Assembly: GCA_900544795.1 (NCBI GenBank)
Contig: UQWM01000007.1
Coordinates: 34,044-98,043, forward strand
DNA: 64,000 nt
Direction of reading: 5' to 3'
DNA from: an uncultured Phascolarctobacterium sp.
GTDB taxonomy: Bacteria > Bacillota > Negativicutes > Acidaminococcales > Acidaminococcaceae
In this document: in pieces, positions 25,533-34,657 of the stretch
Layout: each line of letters opens with the position of its first letter
How positions within the stretch are numbered: position 1 is the stretch's first letter
Position numbers and translations under genes: made by a program
Notes under the pieces: model-generated
Databases searched by the model: none
What the model was told of the DNA's origin: nothing
Seen by the model: the letters and a program-made list of their open reading frames with translations, nothing else

Positions 25533-28025
25533 TCAAGGTTTGGCAACGATGTTGACCAAACGTCCAGGTACACAGACGATTTTTACGATTTTGCTCGTAT
25601 CGACCATAGCGGCGATATTAGCATCGGCCAAAGCCATTTTTTCCAGTTCTTCCTTACCGGCTTCGGCAGGAACTACCAGGCGGCCTTTGACCTTGCCGTT
25701 GATTTGCAGCACGATCTCTACATTGTCCACCTTCATGGCTTCCTCATCAGCCTGCGGCCAGCTTTGAGCATGAACACTGCTGTTTTCGTCGATAACGCCA
25801 TGCCACAATTCGTCGGTAACATGGGGCACGAAGGGAGCCAACAGGCGTATCAAAGCGGAAACAGTCTCATAAACCAGGCCGGCATTGTAATTTTTTTGTG
25901 CTTCTTTGTAAACATACAAAGCGTTGACCAATTCCATCATGGCGCTGATAGCGGTATTGAAATTGAAGCGCTGCTCAATATCGTCGGTAACCTTTTTAAT
26001 AGTGCTGTGCAGCACGCGGCGAAGCTCTTTATCGGCTTCATCCAGCGTGGCGGTATCATAGCTGGTAACCTTTTGTGCCAGCTGGCCCTGGAAGTGGCTA
26101 ACGATACGCCAAACACGGTTGATGAAACGGAAGGAGCCTTCTACGCCCTGATCGCTCCACTCCAGTTCTCTTTCAGGCGGAGCGGCAAACATAATGAACA
26201 GACGTGCCGTATCGGCGCCGTATTTAGTAATGATCTCTTCCGGCGAAACAACGTTGCCCAAAGATTTACTCATTTTAGCGCCGTCTTTAATAACCATGCC
26301 CTGCGTAAGCAGGTTGCTGAAGGGCTCGTCATATTTAACAAGTCCTGCGTCGCGCAGTACCTTCATAAAGAAACGAGAATACAGCAAATGCAGGATCGCA
26401 TGTTCGATCCCGCCGATATATTGGTCGACCGGAGCCCAGTAATCTACAGCTTCTTTGCTAAAGGGGGCAGCGTCGTTTTTCGGGTCGGTATAACGCAGAT
26501 AATACCAGGAAGAACACAGGAAGGTGTCCATGGTATCGGTCTCGCGGCGGGCAGGCTTGCCGCACTGCGGACAGGTACAGTTAACGAAGCTGTCGCTGGT
26601 AGCCAACGGTGACAAGTTAACGGAATCGAACTTCACATCCTCCGGCAAACGTACCGGCAATTCTGCTTCCGGTACCAAAACTTCGCCGCAGTCGGGGCAG
26701 TAAACGATAGGGATCGGTGCACCCCAATAGCGCTGACGGCTGATGAGCCAATCACGCAGACGGTAGTTGACATGGCGTGAGCCAAAGCCCTGCTCTTCTG
26801 CATAGTCCATAATGGCTTTTATAGCCTCGTGCATTTCCATGCCGCTGAACTGGGCGGAGTTGACCAGTACGCCTTCTTTTTCCTCGTAGGCCTTAGTCAT
26901 TTCTTCGACCTGTAATTCCTGGTCTTTCGGGGTAACGACTACGATCTTATCCAGACCGTATTTATCGGCAAACATCCAGTCGCGTTGGTCGCCTGTAGGC
27001 ACGCCCATAACGGCGCCGGTGCCGTAATCATATAAAACATAGTTAGTGACCCAGATCTCGACCTGACGGCCGTTGAACGGGTTGATGGCATATTTGCCGG
27101 TAAAGATACCTTCTTTTTCAGACTCGCCGGAGGTGCGCTCCAGGTCGGACTGATTGCGAACACGGGCGCAGAAAGCCCTGATCTCGTCAGCCTTGGGATT
27201 GCCTTCGCACAGCTTTTCAACCATGGGATGCTCGGCAGCCAGCACTACGAAAGTGATGCCATAAGCCGTATCCGGGCGGGTAGTATAAACAGGCAGCTTG
27301 GCGTCGATGCAAGGCACGTCAAGGCTGAATTCCAACCCTTCGCTGCGGCCGATCCAGTTTTTCTGCATGGTTTTAACCCGTTCGGGCCAGCCATTTAAAA
27401 GTTTCAAATCGTCCAGCAGCTCTTCCGCATAATCGGTGATTTTAAAGAACCATTGCTCCAGGTCTTTTTTGATCACTTCATGGTCACAGCGCCAGCATTT
27501 GCCGTCGATAACCTGCTCGTTAGCCAAAACGGTGTTACATTCGTTGCACCAGTTAACGGCGGATTTTTTCTTTACAGCCAGGCCGCGTTTATAAAACAAT
27601 TCAAAGAACCATTGAGTCCATTTGTAATAATCTTCCTTACAGGTAGCAACTTCACGATCCCAATCATAAGACAGGCCCAGCTCTTTTTGCTGACGGGTCA
27701 TATTGGCGATGTTTTCCATCGTCCATTTCGCCGGGTGGATGCCATGTTTGATCGCGGCATTCTCGGCCGGCATACCAAAGGAGTCCCAGCCCATCGGATG
27801 CAGCACGTTAAAGCCGTTCATGGTACGGAAACGGGCCACCACGTCGCCGATGGAATAGTTGCGGACATGGCCCATATGCAGGTTGCCCGAAGGATAGGGG
27901 AACATTTCCAGCACATAGGATTTGGGTTTGCTGGCATCAATGTCAGTCTTAAAAGTTTTGTTATCTTCCCAATATTTTTGCCATTTAGTTTCTATGGCAT
28001 GGGGAGCATATTTTTCTTCGATCAT
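25533..28025 (-). CDS. leuS: Leucyl-tRNA synthetase
   Basis: 830 residues from ATG 28025 (an ATG at 28034 sits two bases from AGGAGG and is less likely). Class I features: HIGH-type [16 protein letters not shown], zinc-1 Cys cluster [18 protein letters not shown], the editing CP1 domain ([22 protein letters not shown] and the [15 protein letters not shown] motif), a second Cys cluster [20 protein letters not shown], and KMSKSLGN. It charges tRNA-Leu and edits mischarged products. It is preceded by a T-box leader, so expression should rise when tRNA-Leu is uncharged. Confidence 0.98.
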   Translation of the reverse strand: MIEEKYAPHAIETKWQKYWEDNKTFKTDIDASKPKSYVLEMFPYPSGNLHMGHVRNYSIGDVVARFRTMNGFNVLHPMGWDSFGMPAENAAIKHGIHPAKWTMENIANMTRQQKELGLSYDWDREVATCKEDYYKWTQWFFELFYKRGLAVKKKSAVNWCNECNTVLANEQVIDGKCWRCDHEVIKKDLEQWFFKITDYAEELLDDLKLLNGWPERVKTMQKNWIGRSEGLEFSLDVPCIDAKLPVYTTRPDTAYGITFVVLAAEHPMVEKLCEGNPKADEIRAFCARVRNQSDLERTSGESEKEGIFTGKYAINPFNGRQVEIWVTNYVLYDYGTGAVMGVPTGDQRDWMFADKYGLDKIVVVTPKDQELQVEEMTKAYEEKEGVLVNSAQFSGMEMHEAIKAIMDYAEEQGFGSRHVNYRLRDWLISRQRYWGAPIPIVYCPDCGEVLVPEAELPVRLPEDVKFDSVNLSPLATSDSFVNCTCPQCGKPARRETDTMDTFLCSSWYYLRYTDPKNDAAPFSKEAVDYWAPVDQYIGGIEHAILHLLYSRFFMKVLRDAGLVKYDEPFSNLLTQGMVIKDGAKMSKSLGNVVSPEEIITKYGADTARLFIMFAAPPERELEWSDQGVEGSFRFINRVWRIVSHFQGQLAQKVTSYDTATLDEADKELRRVLHSTIKKVTDDIEQRFNFNTAISAMMELVNALYVYKEAQKNYNAGLVYETVSALIRLLAPFVPHVTDELWHGVIDENSSVHAQSWPQADEEAMKVDNVEIVLQINGKVKGRLVVPAEAGKEELEKMALADANIAAMVDTSKIVKIVCVPGRLVNIVAKP

Positions 28026-28074
28026 TCTTAACATAACCTCCTAAAAGTTTAATTGCCGCCGTAAGACAACAAAT

Positions 28075-28318
28075 AAAAAAGTCCCCGGCTGTTAGGCCAG
28101 GGACGAAATAGCTTTCGCGGTACCACCCTGATTGCCGAAAAAACTTCGGCCACTCGAAACCTGTAACGCTGGCGACGCGTCCGCGCTTTTGACGCGGCTT
28201 CTCAGCGGCGAGTTCGCCCTGCTCCCGTATTGACTCGCAGCTGCCGTCAACTTTCTGCACCGGGGACGCCTGGTTACTACTCCGCTTCACTGAATTTGTT
28301 CATTCTGCAAATGCTTTA
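28075..28318 (-). promoter_or_regulatory. T-box riboswitch leader of leuS (leucine)
   Basis: The minus strand has the invariant T-box AGGGTGGTACCGCG (28129-28116), followed by a terminator hairpin (28104-28081, GTCCCTGGCC.. / ..GCCGGGGAC) and six U. Stem I contains AGTAGTA on the 5' side and GAACTC on the 3' side, the loop-E pattern that presents the specifier codon; CTC (28212-28210) would read leucine, as expected for leuS. Confidence 0.93.
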
Positions 28319-28321
28319 TTC

Positions 28322-28349
28322 ATTATATCACAAATCGGCGGAGTTACAA
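28322..28349 (-). promoter_or_regulatory. Promoter of the leuS T-box leader
   Basis: TTGTAA at 28349-28344, 16-base spacer, TATAAT at 28327-28322 on the minus strand, a few bases before the T-box structure begins. Confidence 0.7.
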
Positions 28350-28570
28350 GTCTTTTCTCTGCTGTTGATTATGTGTTATTTAAAAACTCCAAGTGGCGTT
28401 AAGAACCTGACACCAGGCATTAAATACAATCGGCTTTTTTCAGGCAATGTTCTCTGCAATTTTACTAATGTTGCCCCTCTGCACCATTATGCACAGGCAA
28501 AACCTTGCAATCACCTTCCAAATACGCTAACATAAGCTTAACGATAATTACAGTAAGCGGAGTATAACCT
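28350..28570. other. Intergenic region between divergent leuS leader and phosphoesterase
   Basis: About 220 bases between the leuS promoter and the plus-strand phosphoesterase gene. I see no hairpin or ORF of note. The plus-strand promoter must lie here but I cannot pick a convincing one. Confidence 0.4.
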
Positions 28571-29263
28571 ATGAACATTTACGCTATCGGCGACCTGCAT
28601 CTTTCCGGCAATCCACCGTCCAAACCTATGGAAATCTTCGGCGAGCACTGGCAGGGCCACGCCGCCAAAGTCGCCGCCAACTGGCAGCAGCTGGTTACGG
28701 ACGACGATACAGTCATCATCTGCGGCGACACCTCGTGGGCCATGGACTTACAAGCCGCCCTGACCGACCTGAACTGGATCGCCATGCTGCCGGGGCGCAA
28801 AATCATTCTGCGCGGCAACCACGACTATTGGTGGACTTCCTTGAAAAAAATGCAGCAAGCCACAGAAAACAAATTCAGCTTTTTACAAAACAATTTTTAT
28901 ACCTGCGGCGACACCGCTATCTGCGGCAGCCGTGGCTGGCTGTTGCCCTCGTCCGAAAGCTTTACGAACGATGACGCTGCCATCTACCGCCGCGAAGGAA
29001 TGCGTCTGGAAGCCTCGCTGGCTGCGGCTAAGCAGGCAGGCTACGACGATATCATCGCCGCACTGCACTATCCACCACTTTACGACGCAGGCAACGCATC
29101 TATCTTTGCCGAACTACTGGAAAGCTACGGGGTTCGTTACTGCGTTTTCGGGCATATCCACGGCAGCGACGCAGGCCTTGTTTTTGAAGGGATCCGCAAA
29201 GGCATTACCTATAAGCTTGTCAGTTGCGATACGCAGAATTTTATGCCGCAGCTGGTCAAATAA
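28571..29263 (+). CDS. Calcineurin-like metallophosphoesterase
   Basis: 230 residues, soluble. Metallophosphatase motifs in order: IYAIGDLHLS (D-x-H), IICGDTSWAMD (GD), LRGNHDYWW (GNHD), ALHYPPLYDA (H) and FGHIHGSDA (GH-x-H). The WTSLKKMQ after GNHDYWW is typical of a family of Firmicute phosphohydrolases of about 230 residues (Pesterase CT488-like). Substrate unknown; unlike the enzyme at 17-18 kb it has no signal peptide, so it acts in the cytoplasm. The EamA transporter gene starts 20 bases downstream, so the genes are probably co-transcribed. Confidence 0.88.
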   Translation: MNIYAIGDLHLSGNPPSKPMEIFGEHWQGHAAKVAANWQQLVTDDDTVIICGDTSWAMDLQAALTDLNWIAMLPGRKIILRGNHDYWWTSLKKMQQATENKFSFLQNNFYTCGDTAICGSRGWLLPSSESFTNDDAAIYRREGMRLEASLAAAKQAGYDDIIAALHYPPLYDAGNASIFAELLESYGVRYCVFGHIHGSDAGLVFEGIRKGITYKLVSCDTQNFMPQLVK

Positions 29264-29283
29264 ACAGCGAAGAAGGGTTCCCC

Positions 29284-30219
29284 ATGCAAAAAAATATTTC
29301 CGCAGCAACTCTGATGGTTTTAGCGGCCTGCATCATTTGGGGCGCGCAGCCGATGTTTGTAACTTTTGTTGTTCGTGAGTTCGACCCAATTCCCTTAGTC
29401 GCCATCCGCTATTTTACAGTGGGCGTGATCCTGCTGGCAACACTGGCTTACAGCGGTGAAAAGCTGCTGCCGCCTCGCAAAGCATGGTTACCGCTGTTTT
29501 TAATGGGCGTTCTCAGCGTTGGCGGTAATAATGTTGCGCAATTTACTGGCCTGCAATATTCTACAGTGGCCAATCTTACTATTATCGCCTCACTAACGCC
29601 CGCAGTCACCGCGTTACTCAGTCTGCTGCTGCTCCACGAACGGCTGCATAAAATCCAATGGCTTGGTATCAGCGCCAGTATCATTGGTGCCGTTTACCTA
29701 ATAAGTAAGGGCTCACTGGCTACGATCGTCAATCTGAATTTTAACTTCGGCGATATTTTGTTCTGCATCAGCATGGTAGCCTGGGCCTTTTATACCATTC
29801 TTGTAACGCAAGTCAGTAAATATGTATCAGCTTACAGCGCCGTCGCTTGGGCTGGTCTTTTGGGCTCGTTGACTACGGCAGCTTACAGTATGGCAATAGG
29901 GCAATTTGCTCTGCCTGTCGATCTTTCGCCACTGGCCTGGGGTTCTTATTTTTACGTCATTTTTATCGGCAGCCTTGTTGGTATGATTTTCTGGAATAAG
30001 GGCATTCGCGTTATCGGCCCCAGTCAGGCAGCTGTTTTTATGAACCTGATGCCACTGGTAGGCATCATCTGCGGCATTGCCTTTCTTGATGAAAGGTTCT
30101 ATACCTCCGAAGCAGTTGGCGGCGCACTTATCATCCTGGGCGTCTATCTAACTACCCAATATCATCTTCTCGCTTATAAACTGTCCAAATATCTTGTCAA
30201 ACGCAGAAACCATAAATAA
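29284..30219 (+). CDS. EamA/DMT superfamily transporter (copy 1)
   Basis: 311 residues from ATG 29284 (GAAGAAGGG upstream; the frame is open further left inside the phosphoesterase gene). Ten predicted membrane helices in two EamA repeats: IIWGAQPMFVTFVVREF at the N-terminus of repeat 1 and the PLVGIICGIAFLDERF / GGALIILGVYL end of repeat 2. It probably exports a metabolite such as an amino acid; substrate is not predictable. A close paralogue follows at 60 bases, so the pair arose by tandem duplication. Confidence 0.92.
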   Translation: MQKNISAATLMVLAACIIWGAQPMFVTFVVREFDPIPLVAIRYFTVGVILLATLAYSGEKLLPPRKAWLPLFLMGVLSVGGNNVAQFTGLQYSTVANLTIIASLTPAVTALLSLLLLHERLHKIQWLGISASIIGAVYLISKGSLATIVNLNFNFGDILFCISMVAWAFYTILVTQVSKYVSAYSAVAWAGLLGSLTTAAYSMAIGQFALPVDLSPLAWGSYFYVIFIGSLVGMIFWNKGIRVIGPSQAAVFMNLMPLVGIICGIAFLDERFYTSEAVGGALIILGVYLTTQYHLLAYKLSKYLVKRRNHK

Positions 30220-30279
30220 CGCAACCACAAAAAACTAACACTACTGCTGTACCGTAAATAATTTATTAAAAGGAACGCT

Positions 30280-31221
30280 ATGCAACTCAACAACATCACC
30301 GCACCGGCACTGCTTATAACGACTTGCGTCATTTGGGGCATCCAGCCCATGTTCGCCAAGTTCGTCGTCAGGGAAATGTCGCCCATACCCATGGTCAGCA
30401 TTCGCTACACAGTTGTGGCCCTGACGCTGTTTGCTATGCTCAAATACCACGGCGAGCCCTTAGTGCCGCCCCGCAAAACCTGGCTGGCACTGTTTGTCAT
30501 GGGCATCCTCGGCGTCTGCATCAACAATGTCACCCAGTTCACCGGGCTCAAATATTCTACCGTAACCAACTTTACCATCATTGCCACGCTCACGCCCATC
30601 GTTACGGCGCTGCTCAGCTTTGTGCTGATCCACGAACGACTGCACCGCCTGCAATGGCTGGGCATCTGCAGCAGCCTGTGCGGCGCGCTGTACCTTTTGA
30701 GCCGTGGCTCGCTGACTGCTATTTTAGCGCTCGACTTTAACATCGGCGACGTCCTGTTTTTTACCAGCCAGGTGGCCTGGGCGCTGTACTCCATCATCGT
30801 CGTGCGCATCATCGACAACGTTTCACCGCTGGCCATTGTTGCCTGGTCGGGGCTGTTAGGCTCGCTGACAACGGCAGCCGTAGCTGTTTATTTAGGCCAT
30901 TTCGACCTGCCGGCAATGCTTTCACCGCTGGCGATCGTATCATATTTATTCGTCATCTTTATGGGCGGGCTGCTGGCCATGATTTTTTGGAATCAGGGCA
31001 CTGGCATCGTAGGCTCCAGCCAGGCAGCAGTCTTTATGAACCTGATGCCGCTGGTCGGTATCCTCTGCGGCGTCGTCTTTTTAAACGAGCAATTCCTGGC
31101 GGCGCAGGCAATCGGCGGCGCACTCATCATCAGCGGCGTCTATCTAACCACCCAATATCGCACCCTTGCCTACCGTTTGGCAAAATATTTTGTGCAAAGA
31201 AAGAAACGTAACGCCAGTTGA
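30280..31221 (+). CDS. EamA/DMT superfamily transporter (copy 2)
   Basis: 313 residues, ten predicted helices, collinear with the preceding gene over its whole length: CVIWGIQPMFAKFVVREMSP, NNVTQFTGLKYSTVTNFTII, SSQAAVFMNLMPLVGILCG and GGALIISGVYLTTQY all have near-identical counterparts. ATG 30280 is preceded by AAAAGGAACGCT. Its GC content is visibly higher in third positions than copy 1, suggesting the copies diverged some time ago or differ in origin. Role presumed to be metabolite efflux. Confidence 0.92.
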   Translation: MQLNNITAPALLITTCVIWGIQPMFAKFVVREMSPIPMVSIRYTVVALTLFAMLKYHGEPLVPPRKTWLALFVMGILGVCINNVTQFTGLKYSTVTNFTIIATLTPIVTALLSFVLIHERLHRLQWLGICSSLCGALYLLSRGSLTAILALDFNIGDVLFFTSQVAWALYSIIVVRIIDNVSPLAIVAWSGLLGSLTTAAVAVYLGHFDLPAMLSPLAIVSYLFVIFMGGLLAMIFWNQGTGIVGSSQAAVFMNLMPLVGILCGVVFLNEQFLAAQAIGGALIISGVYLTTQYRTLAYRLAKYFVQRKKRNAS

Positions 31222-31250
31222 TATAGCTATAACAACCACTTCACATAAGT

Positions 31251-31300
31251 AAAAAGCTCAGGCATGGAAAGATTATTTCCAATGCCCGGGCTTTTTATTT
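31251..31300 (+). terminator. Terminator after the EamA pair; repeat copy R1
   Basis: AAAAAGCTCAGGCAT / ATGCCCGGGCTTTTT hairpin with A and T tracts on either side, so it can act in both directions. It is about 85% identical by eye, over ~50 bases including the loop, to the hairpin at 32425-32475. Confidence 0.8.
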
Positions 31301-31326
31301 TACAACATAATATTTATGTAATTAAA

Positions 31327-32309
31327 TCAATTCCACAAATCACTTAGCTTCTTTGCTTTAAATATTTTTTTATACGAAGTATATCTTGGAGCTTGGGGCC
31401 CTTGCCGTTTCTCTCCCAAAATTATTTTTTCAATTTTTTTAACAGTTCCAGTTTTAAAAACGACCATATATTTATTTGTATCACGATATTTCTCTATTTT
31501 CTCAACTTCTGCTATATAAGTAATTGCAGATATCGGCGCAACCTGATAAACTGCAATATATTTTATCTTATCAAGCATCAGACTAGAAATTCTGATTGCA
31601 TACCAACGTTCATTGTCAATAAATTCTGTTTTAAACCCATCTTCACGCGCAGGAACAACTATTGTATCCAATTCATCTGCATCTACATTCTGTCCTAAAT
31701 CAATATTTATATCATCTCTAAAAGGCGTTACTCTGTGTAATTTTTCATTCCCATTTACATAGGTTTGTACTTCTATAACTTCTGTTGATATAGTTAATTT
31801 AGATAAAACCATATCAAGTTCAGCAGTAGCTTCATTAATAACCACAATAGCCGCAATCTCTTTTTCAAAAATCACCTCATCCAACAATTCATTAATATTA
31901 TTGAATTTAGCTTCAGCAAAATATTTGTCTAAAGTTTTTTCTTATTAATATCACTTACGATATTCTTAAGTAATATAGTTTTTATCTTATGTTTATCAGT
32001 TTCAGAGCAAATAGAAAAACGCAATATCTGTTCCCCTATATGACCATACAAATCATGGTTATTTAACTCTACCTCTATAAAATATAACTGTGGATCACGA
32101 TGAAAAGTAAGATCAAGATAATATCCATCAGGAATAGCGGCACCTTTTTTAGATATTCCAATTTTCTTTTTCAAATCAAAATAAATACCTTGGTCACCGA
32201 AAATAATTTCATTGTTTTCAACTATAATTTTTTCAAATTCATTTTCTTTTTGATATTCATATAATTTGTAGATATTTTTATTGGAATCAACTATCTTATA
32301 CATTTTCAC
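31327..32309 (-). pseudogene. Nuclease-like + PUA/EVE-like protein, split by a frameshift
   Basis: Two adjacent frames read as one gene. The upstream part (32309-31929, 126 aa) looks like a PD-(D/E)XK-type fold: FGDQGIYFDLKKKIG, IPDGYYLDL and FIEVELNNHDLYGHIGEQIL give plausible D and E-x-E residues. The downstream part (ends 31327) has a PUA/EVE-like block, WYAIRI..IAVYQVAPISAITYIAEV..RYTSYKK. At an A6 run (T6 at 31935-31940 on plus) the first frame stops two codons later, while a -1 shift (or one extra A) continues as TLDKYFAEAKFNNINELLDEV straight into the second part, giving ~327 residues. It is much more AT-rich than its neighbours. No homology search was possible; the domain names are fold-level guesses. 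Confidence 0.6.
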
Positions 32310-32424
32310 CCCTCAAATAATTTATATAAATATTATATCATTATTTTACGAATAAATTAAGTATCACTTAACTTATTGCAAAATTATAACCAAACACCCC
32401 ATAAATTCCAAAGCGTACAACCGT

Positions 32425-32475
32425 AAAAAAGCTCAGGCCTAGAAAGATGATTTCCCAACGCCTGAGCTTTTTTAT
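32425..32475 (+). terminator. Terminator-like hairpin; repeat copy R2
   Basis: GCTCAGGC.. / ..GCCTGAGC hairpin flanked by AAAAAA and TTTTTT. It is nearly the same sequence as R1 at 31251-31300, in direct orientation, and together they bracket the AT-rich split gene. Confidence 0.75.
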
Positions 32476-32526
32476 TGCCTTGTTAAGTTTTAAAACAAAT
32501 TTTATTTATATTGTTGCCTAAAAAAG

Positions 32527-32554
32527 TTGCATCCTGCCCCAGTCGTAGTATAAT
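32527..32554 (+). promoter_or_regulatory. Predicted promoter of the DUF2939-like gene
   Basis: TTGCAT (32527-32532), 16-base spacer, perfect TATAAT (32549-32554), 40 bases before the start codon. Confidence 0.65.
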
Positions 32555-32594
32555 AGGCATTATGATAAATTTAGCATTTTGAGGGGATTATTGT

Positions 32595-33638
32595 ATGCAA
32601 ACAAAGAAATTAAAATATTTGCTGCTGGTTGCTGCCGTAGCGATAACAGCACTGCTGGTATGGTATTTTACCTACTGGGTAAAAACGCCGCAGTACACCT
32701 TAGGCTTTATTGGCACTGCGGTGCAAAAGCACGACTTTGCTGCTTTTGAAAAGCACGTCGATATGGAATCACTCTACGGTAATGCCTACGACGATGTTGT
32801 TGCCGCCTCTTTTGGCAGCAAGCGGATGAGCAGCCCTATTCTAGCGGCGCTGGTACAAAACATCAAAGGCATTGCTGTGCCGATATTGATCGACCAAACC
32901 AAAAATTATGTGGACAACGGAACTATGGACGAAGCTGACCCCAGCGATGCCGATTCACCAGTACTGCAAAACAACGGCACTGATATAGTCAACAGCCTAA
33001 AAAATAAGACTGGCGTCAATTCTATGCAGTACCAAGGCGTCGAAAGTGTGCAAAAAGAAGGCACTGACGCTACTGTGGTAATCAAAGTATTTGACAGCAG
33101 CCTTAACAAGCACTTTTTCGTTAAACTTGCTATGCAGCAGCTTACTGACGGCAGCTGGCGTTTAATGAAGATCGACGACTTACAGGCTTTGATCAGTGAA
33201 CGCGACCAGGCCCTGCAAAACAAACTGGCCCAGATTAACGAACCTCTAAAAAAAGAGATTGCCGCCGCTGTAACCATCAAACCCCAAAAACTTTCAGTGG
33301 CTTCGGCTGCTTATTCAGGTGTAATCCGCTTACTGGAAGCTGATTTGCAGCTAACCAACACGACCAATAAAGAATTACAGTATTTTACTGGCCTGCTGGA
33401 ACTTTACACTGCCGACAATGAACTTTTTTACATTGGCAGCTTTGCCAGTAACAGGACCTTAGCGCCGCAACAAAGCGCGACGTACCAGTTTAACTGGGAA
33501 TTGAACCCGTTTTTGACTGACGACGCTAAAGTGATGAACAGCGACTTTAGCCAAGTCAACTGGCAGGCTTCACTCAGCAGTATAGTTTTTACCGATGGTT
33601 CGAGCATCGAACTTTTGACGCAGCTGCTGCCTGAATAA
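32595..33638 (+). CDS. DUF2939-like membrane-anchored protein
   Basis: 347 residues. A single N-terminal membrane anchor (~8-27), then an extracytoplasmic region beginning TPQYTLGFIGTAVQKHDFAAFEKHVDMESLYG, the pattern of DUF2939 (one pass through paired helices). The C-terminal ~130 residues (AAYSGVIRLLEADLQLTNTTNKELQYFTGLLELYT..) look like a beta-sandwich of the kind used for extracellular interaction. GAGGGG lies ten bases before ATG 32595. It is monocistronic with its own terminator. No function known. Confidence 0.7.
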   Translation: MQTKKLKYLLLVAAVAITALLVWYFTYWVKTPQYTLGFIGTAVQKHDFAAFEKHVDMESLYGNAYDDVVAASFGSKRMSSPILAALVQNIKGIAVPILIDQTKNYVDNGTMDEADPSDADSPVLQNNGTDIVNSLKNKTGVNSMQYQGVESVQKEGTDATVVIKVFDSSLNKHFFVKLAMQQLTDGSWRLMKIDDLQALISERDQALQNKLAQINEPLKKEIAAAVTIKPQKLSVASAAYSGVIRLLEADLQLTNTTNKELQYFTGLLELYTADNELFYIGSFASNRTLAPQQSATYQFNWELNPFLTDDAKVMNSDFSQVNWQASLSSIVFTDGSSIELLTQLLPE

Positions 33639-33657
33639 CCAACTGTGTAAACACACA

Positions 33658-33696
33658 AAAAGCAGTAACGCCACTACAACAGGCGTTACTGCTTTT
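33658..33696 (+). terminator. Bidirectional terminator
   Basis: AAAAGCAGTAACGCC / GGCGTTACTGCTTTT, a perfect 15-bp inverted repeat between the convergent DUF2939-like and amidase genes. Confidence 0.9.
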
Positions 33697-33699
33697 CTT

Positions 33700-34224
33700 T
33701 TAGCCTTGCTGATAAGTCCTGGCCTTACTCCTGATCAATTCACCGCCGTCACACAGCTCACCCTCGTCATCATCCAGTTTCCACAGATCCCATCTTTCAA
33801 AGGTCGAACTGGGTCCATAATCGTCCAAATCGGCTGCTTCTGCATGGGTCATTACATAATTATCATTAACAGGCAGCTCTAATTCTTTGCACAAAACGCC
33901 TACTAACCGTGCCAGCGTTTCTATTTGTTGCTGTGTAGGCGGTTCGCTGCCAAAATCGACACTGCCATCGGCATAGGCCACCGCTTCACAGCAGCAACAG
34001 ATACTGATGCCGATAGCGCCGCCGTTACGATGCCAGGTATGCTCTTTATAGTCTGTCAAATCATCGCAACTTGCGTGCAATTCACCATCACCTGTAATAT
34101 TCAAATGATAGTCGTCATAAGTAGTGGCATAATGCCCGGCCGTCCAGTGCAGATAAATCCTGTTGATCCGGCCTCTGGCAGTTGCCGCCAGCTGTGCCGC
34201 TTCCTGCAAAGTTATTGTTCTCAT
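33700..34224 (-). CDS. N-acetylmuramoyl-L-alanine amidase-like (Amidase_2)
   Basis: 174 residues with no signal peptide. The Amidase_2/PGRP fold is indicated by INRIYLHWTAGHYATTYDDYHLN (first zinc His), GGAIGISICCCCEAVAYADG and VMTHAEAADLDDYGP (second His and C-terminal zinc region, with DLDDY in the place of a usual DP..). It would cleave the amide between muramic acid and the stem peptide. Such short, leaderless amidases are common in prophage lysis modules, but no other phage genes are nearby. It lies 15 bases after the remnant MBL-fold gene on the same strand. Confidence 0.78.
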   Translation of the reverse strand: MRTITLQEAAQLAATARGRINRIYLHWTAGHYATTYDDYHLNITGDGELHASCDDLTDYKEHTWHRNGGAIGISICCCCEAVAYADGSVDFGSEPPTQQQIETLARLVGVLCKELELPVNDNYVMTHAEAADLDDYGPSSTFERWDLWKLDDDEGELCDGGELIRSKARTYQQG

Positions 34225-34239
34225 TCTCTACCGCTCCTT

Positions 34240-34510
34240 TCAGGCAGCCTTCATCTGCTGCTCGTCGTAAAATTTTTCTACGGTAATATCGCAGGTCTTG
34301 CCATTGCTTTTAATGATTACATCACCACAAACCGCTGTATTGAACACATCCGCCTGTAAATCATTCAGCCTGCGCACGACCTCGGGACTGGGGTGATTAT
34401 ATTTATTGCCGTTACCACTGCTGATGATAGCTACTTTTGGCCGCACGGCTGCCAGAAATTCGTTGATTGAAGAAGTTTTACTGCCGTGGTGGGCAACCTT
34501 CAATCCGCTA
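34240..34510 (-). pseudogene. 3' remnant of an MBL-fold (ComEC-type) hydrolase gene
   Basis: About 90 residues match only the C-terminal end of a ComEC-like metallo-beta-lactamase domain: LKVAHHGSKTSSINEFLAAVRPKVAIISSG, YNHPSPEVVRRL. The upstream catalytic HxHxDH part is missing. The open frame runs on to 34542, but those residues derive from the copA terminator hairpin and flank, so there is no genuine start. A deletion most likely removed the 5' part. Comparable residues in the intact comEC of this window read LKVSHHGSNNSS. Confidence 0.75.
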
Positions 34511-34535
34511 CTGTTGCCATAATAAAAAAAGAAAA

Positions 34536-34561
34536 GCCCCACTTACATTTGTAAGTGGGGC
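34536..34561 (-). terminator. Terminator of copZ-copA
   Basis: Perfect inverted repeat GCCCCACTTACA / TGTAAGTGGGGC with a 2-base loop and TTTTCTTTTTTTATT on the minus-strand 3' side, about 97 bases after copA. Confidence 0.88.
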
Positions 34562-34657
34562 TTCATAGCTCCTGCAGTAATCTGTCTTGAAGCAAGCAGC
34601 TTCTGTTATAGTTTTACTGCAACAATATTCAATTTACAATATTTCACGTTTATTGTG

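Noticed and set aside
25494..26612. Long 372-codon plus-strand ORF opposite leuS
   Set aside because: It is the antisense of a conserved synthetase, has no ribosome-binding site or recognisable domain, and ends within leuS.
28075..28318. Structured leader before leuS as a tRNA gene
   Set aside because: The AGGGTGGTACCGCG element, terminator and position show a T-box, and there is no cloverleaf.
31251..32475. Flanking hairpins as ends of an insertion sequence
   Set aside because: They are in direct, not inverted, orientation, have terminator form, and no transposase lies between.
33700..34224. Prophage remnant around the amidase
   Set aside because: No holin, tail, integrase or attachment-site repeat is visible nearby; one amidase alone is not enough.
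34511..34542. N-terminal residues of the MBL-like ORF as a true start
   Set aside because: They are encoded by the copA terminator hairpin and its flank; there is no ribosome-binding site.
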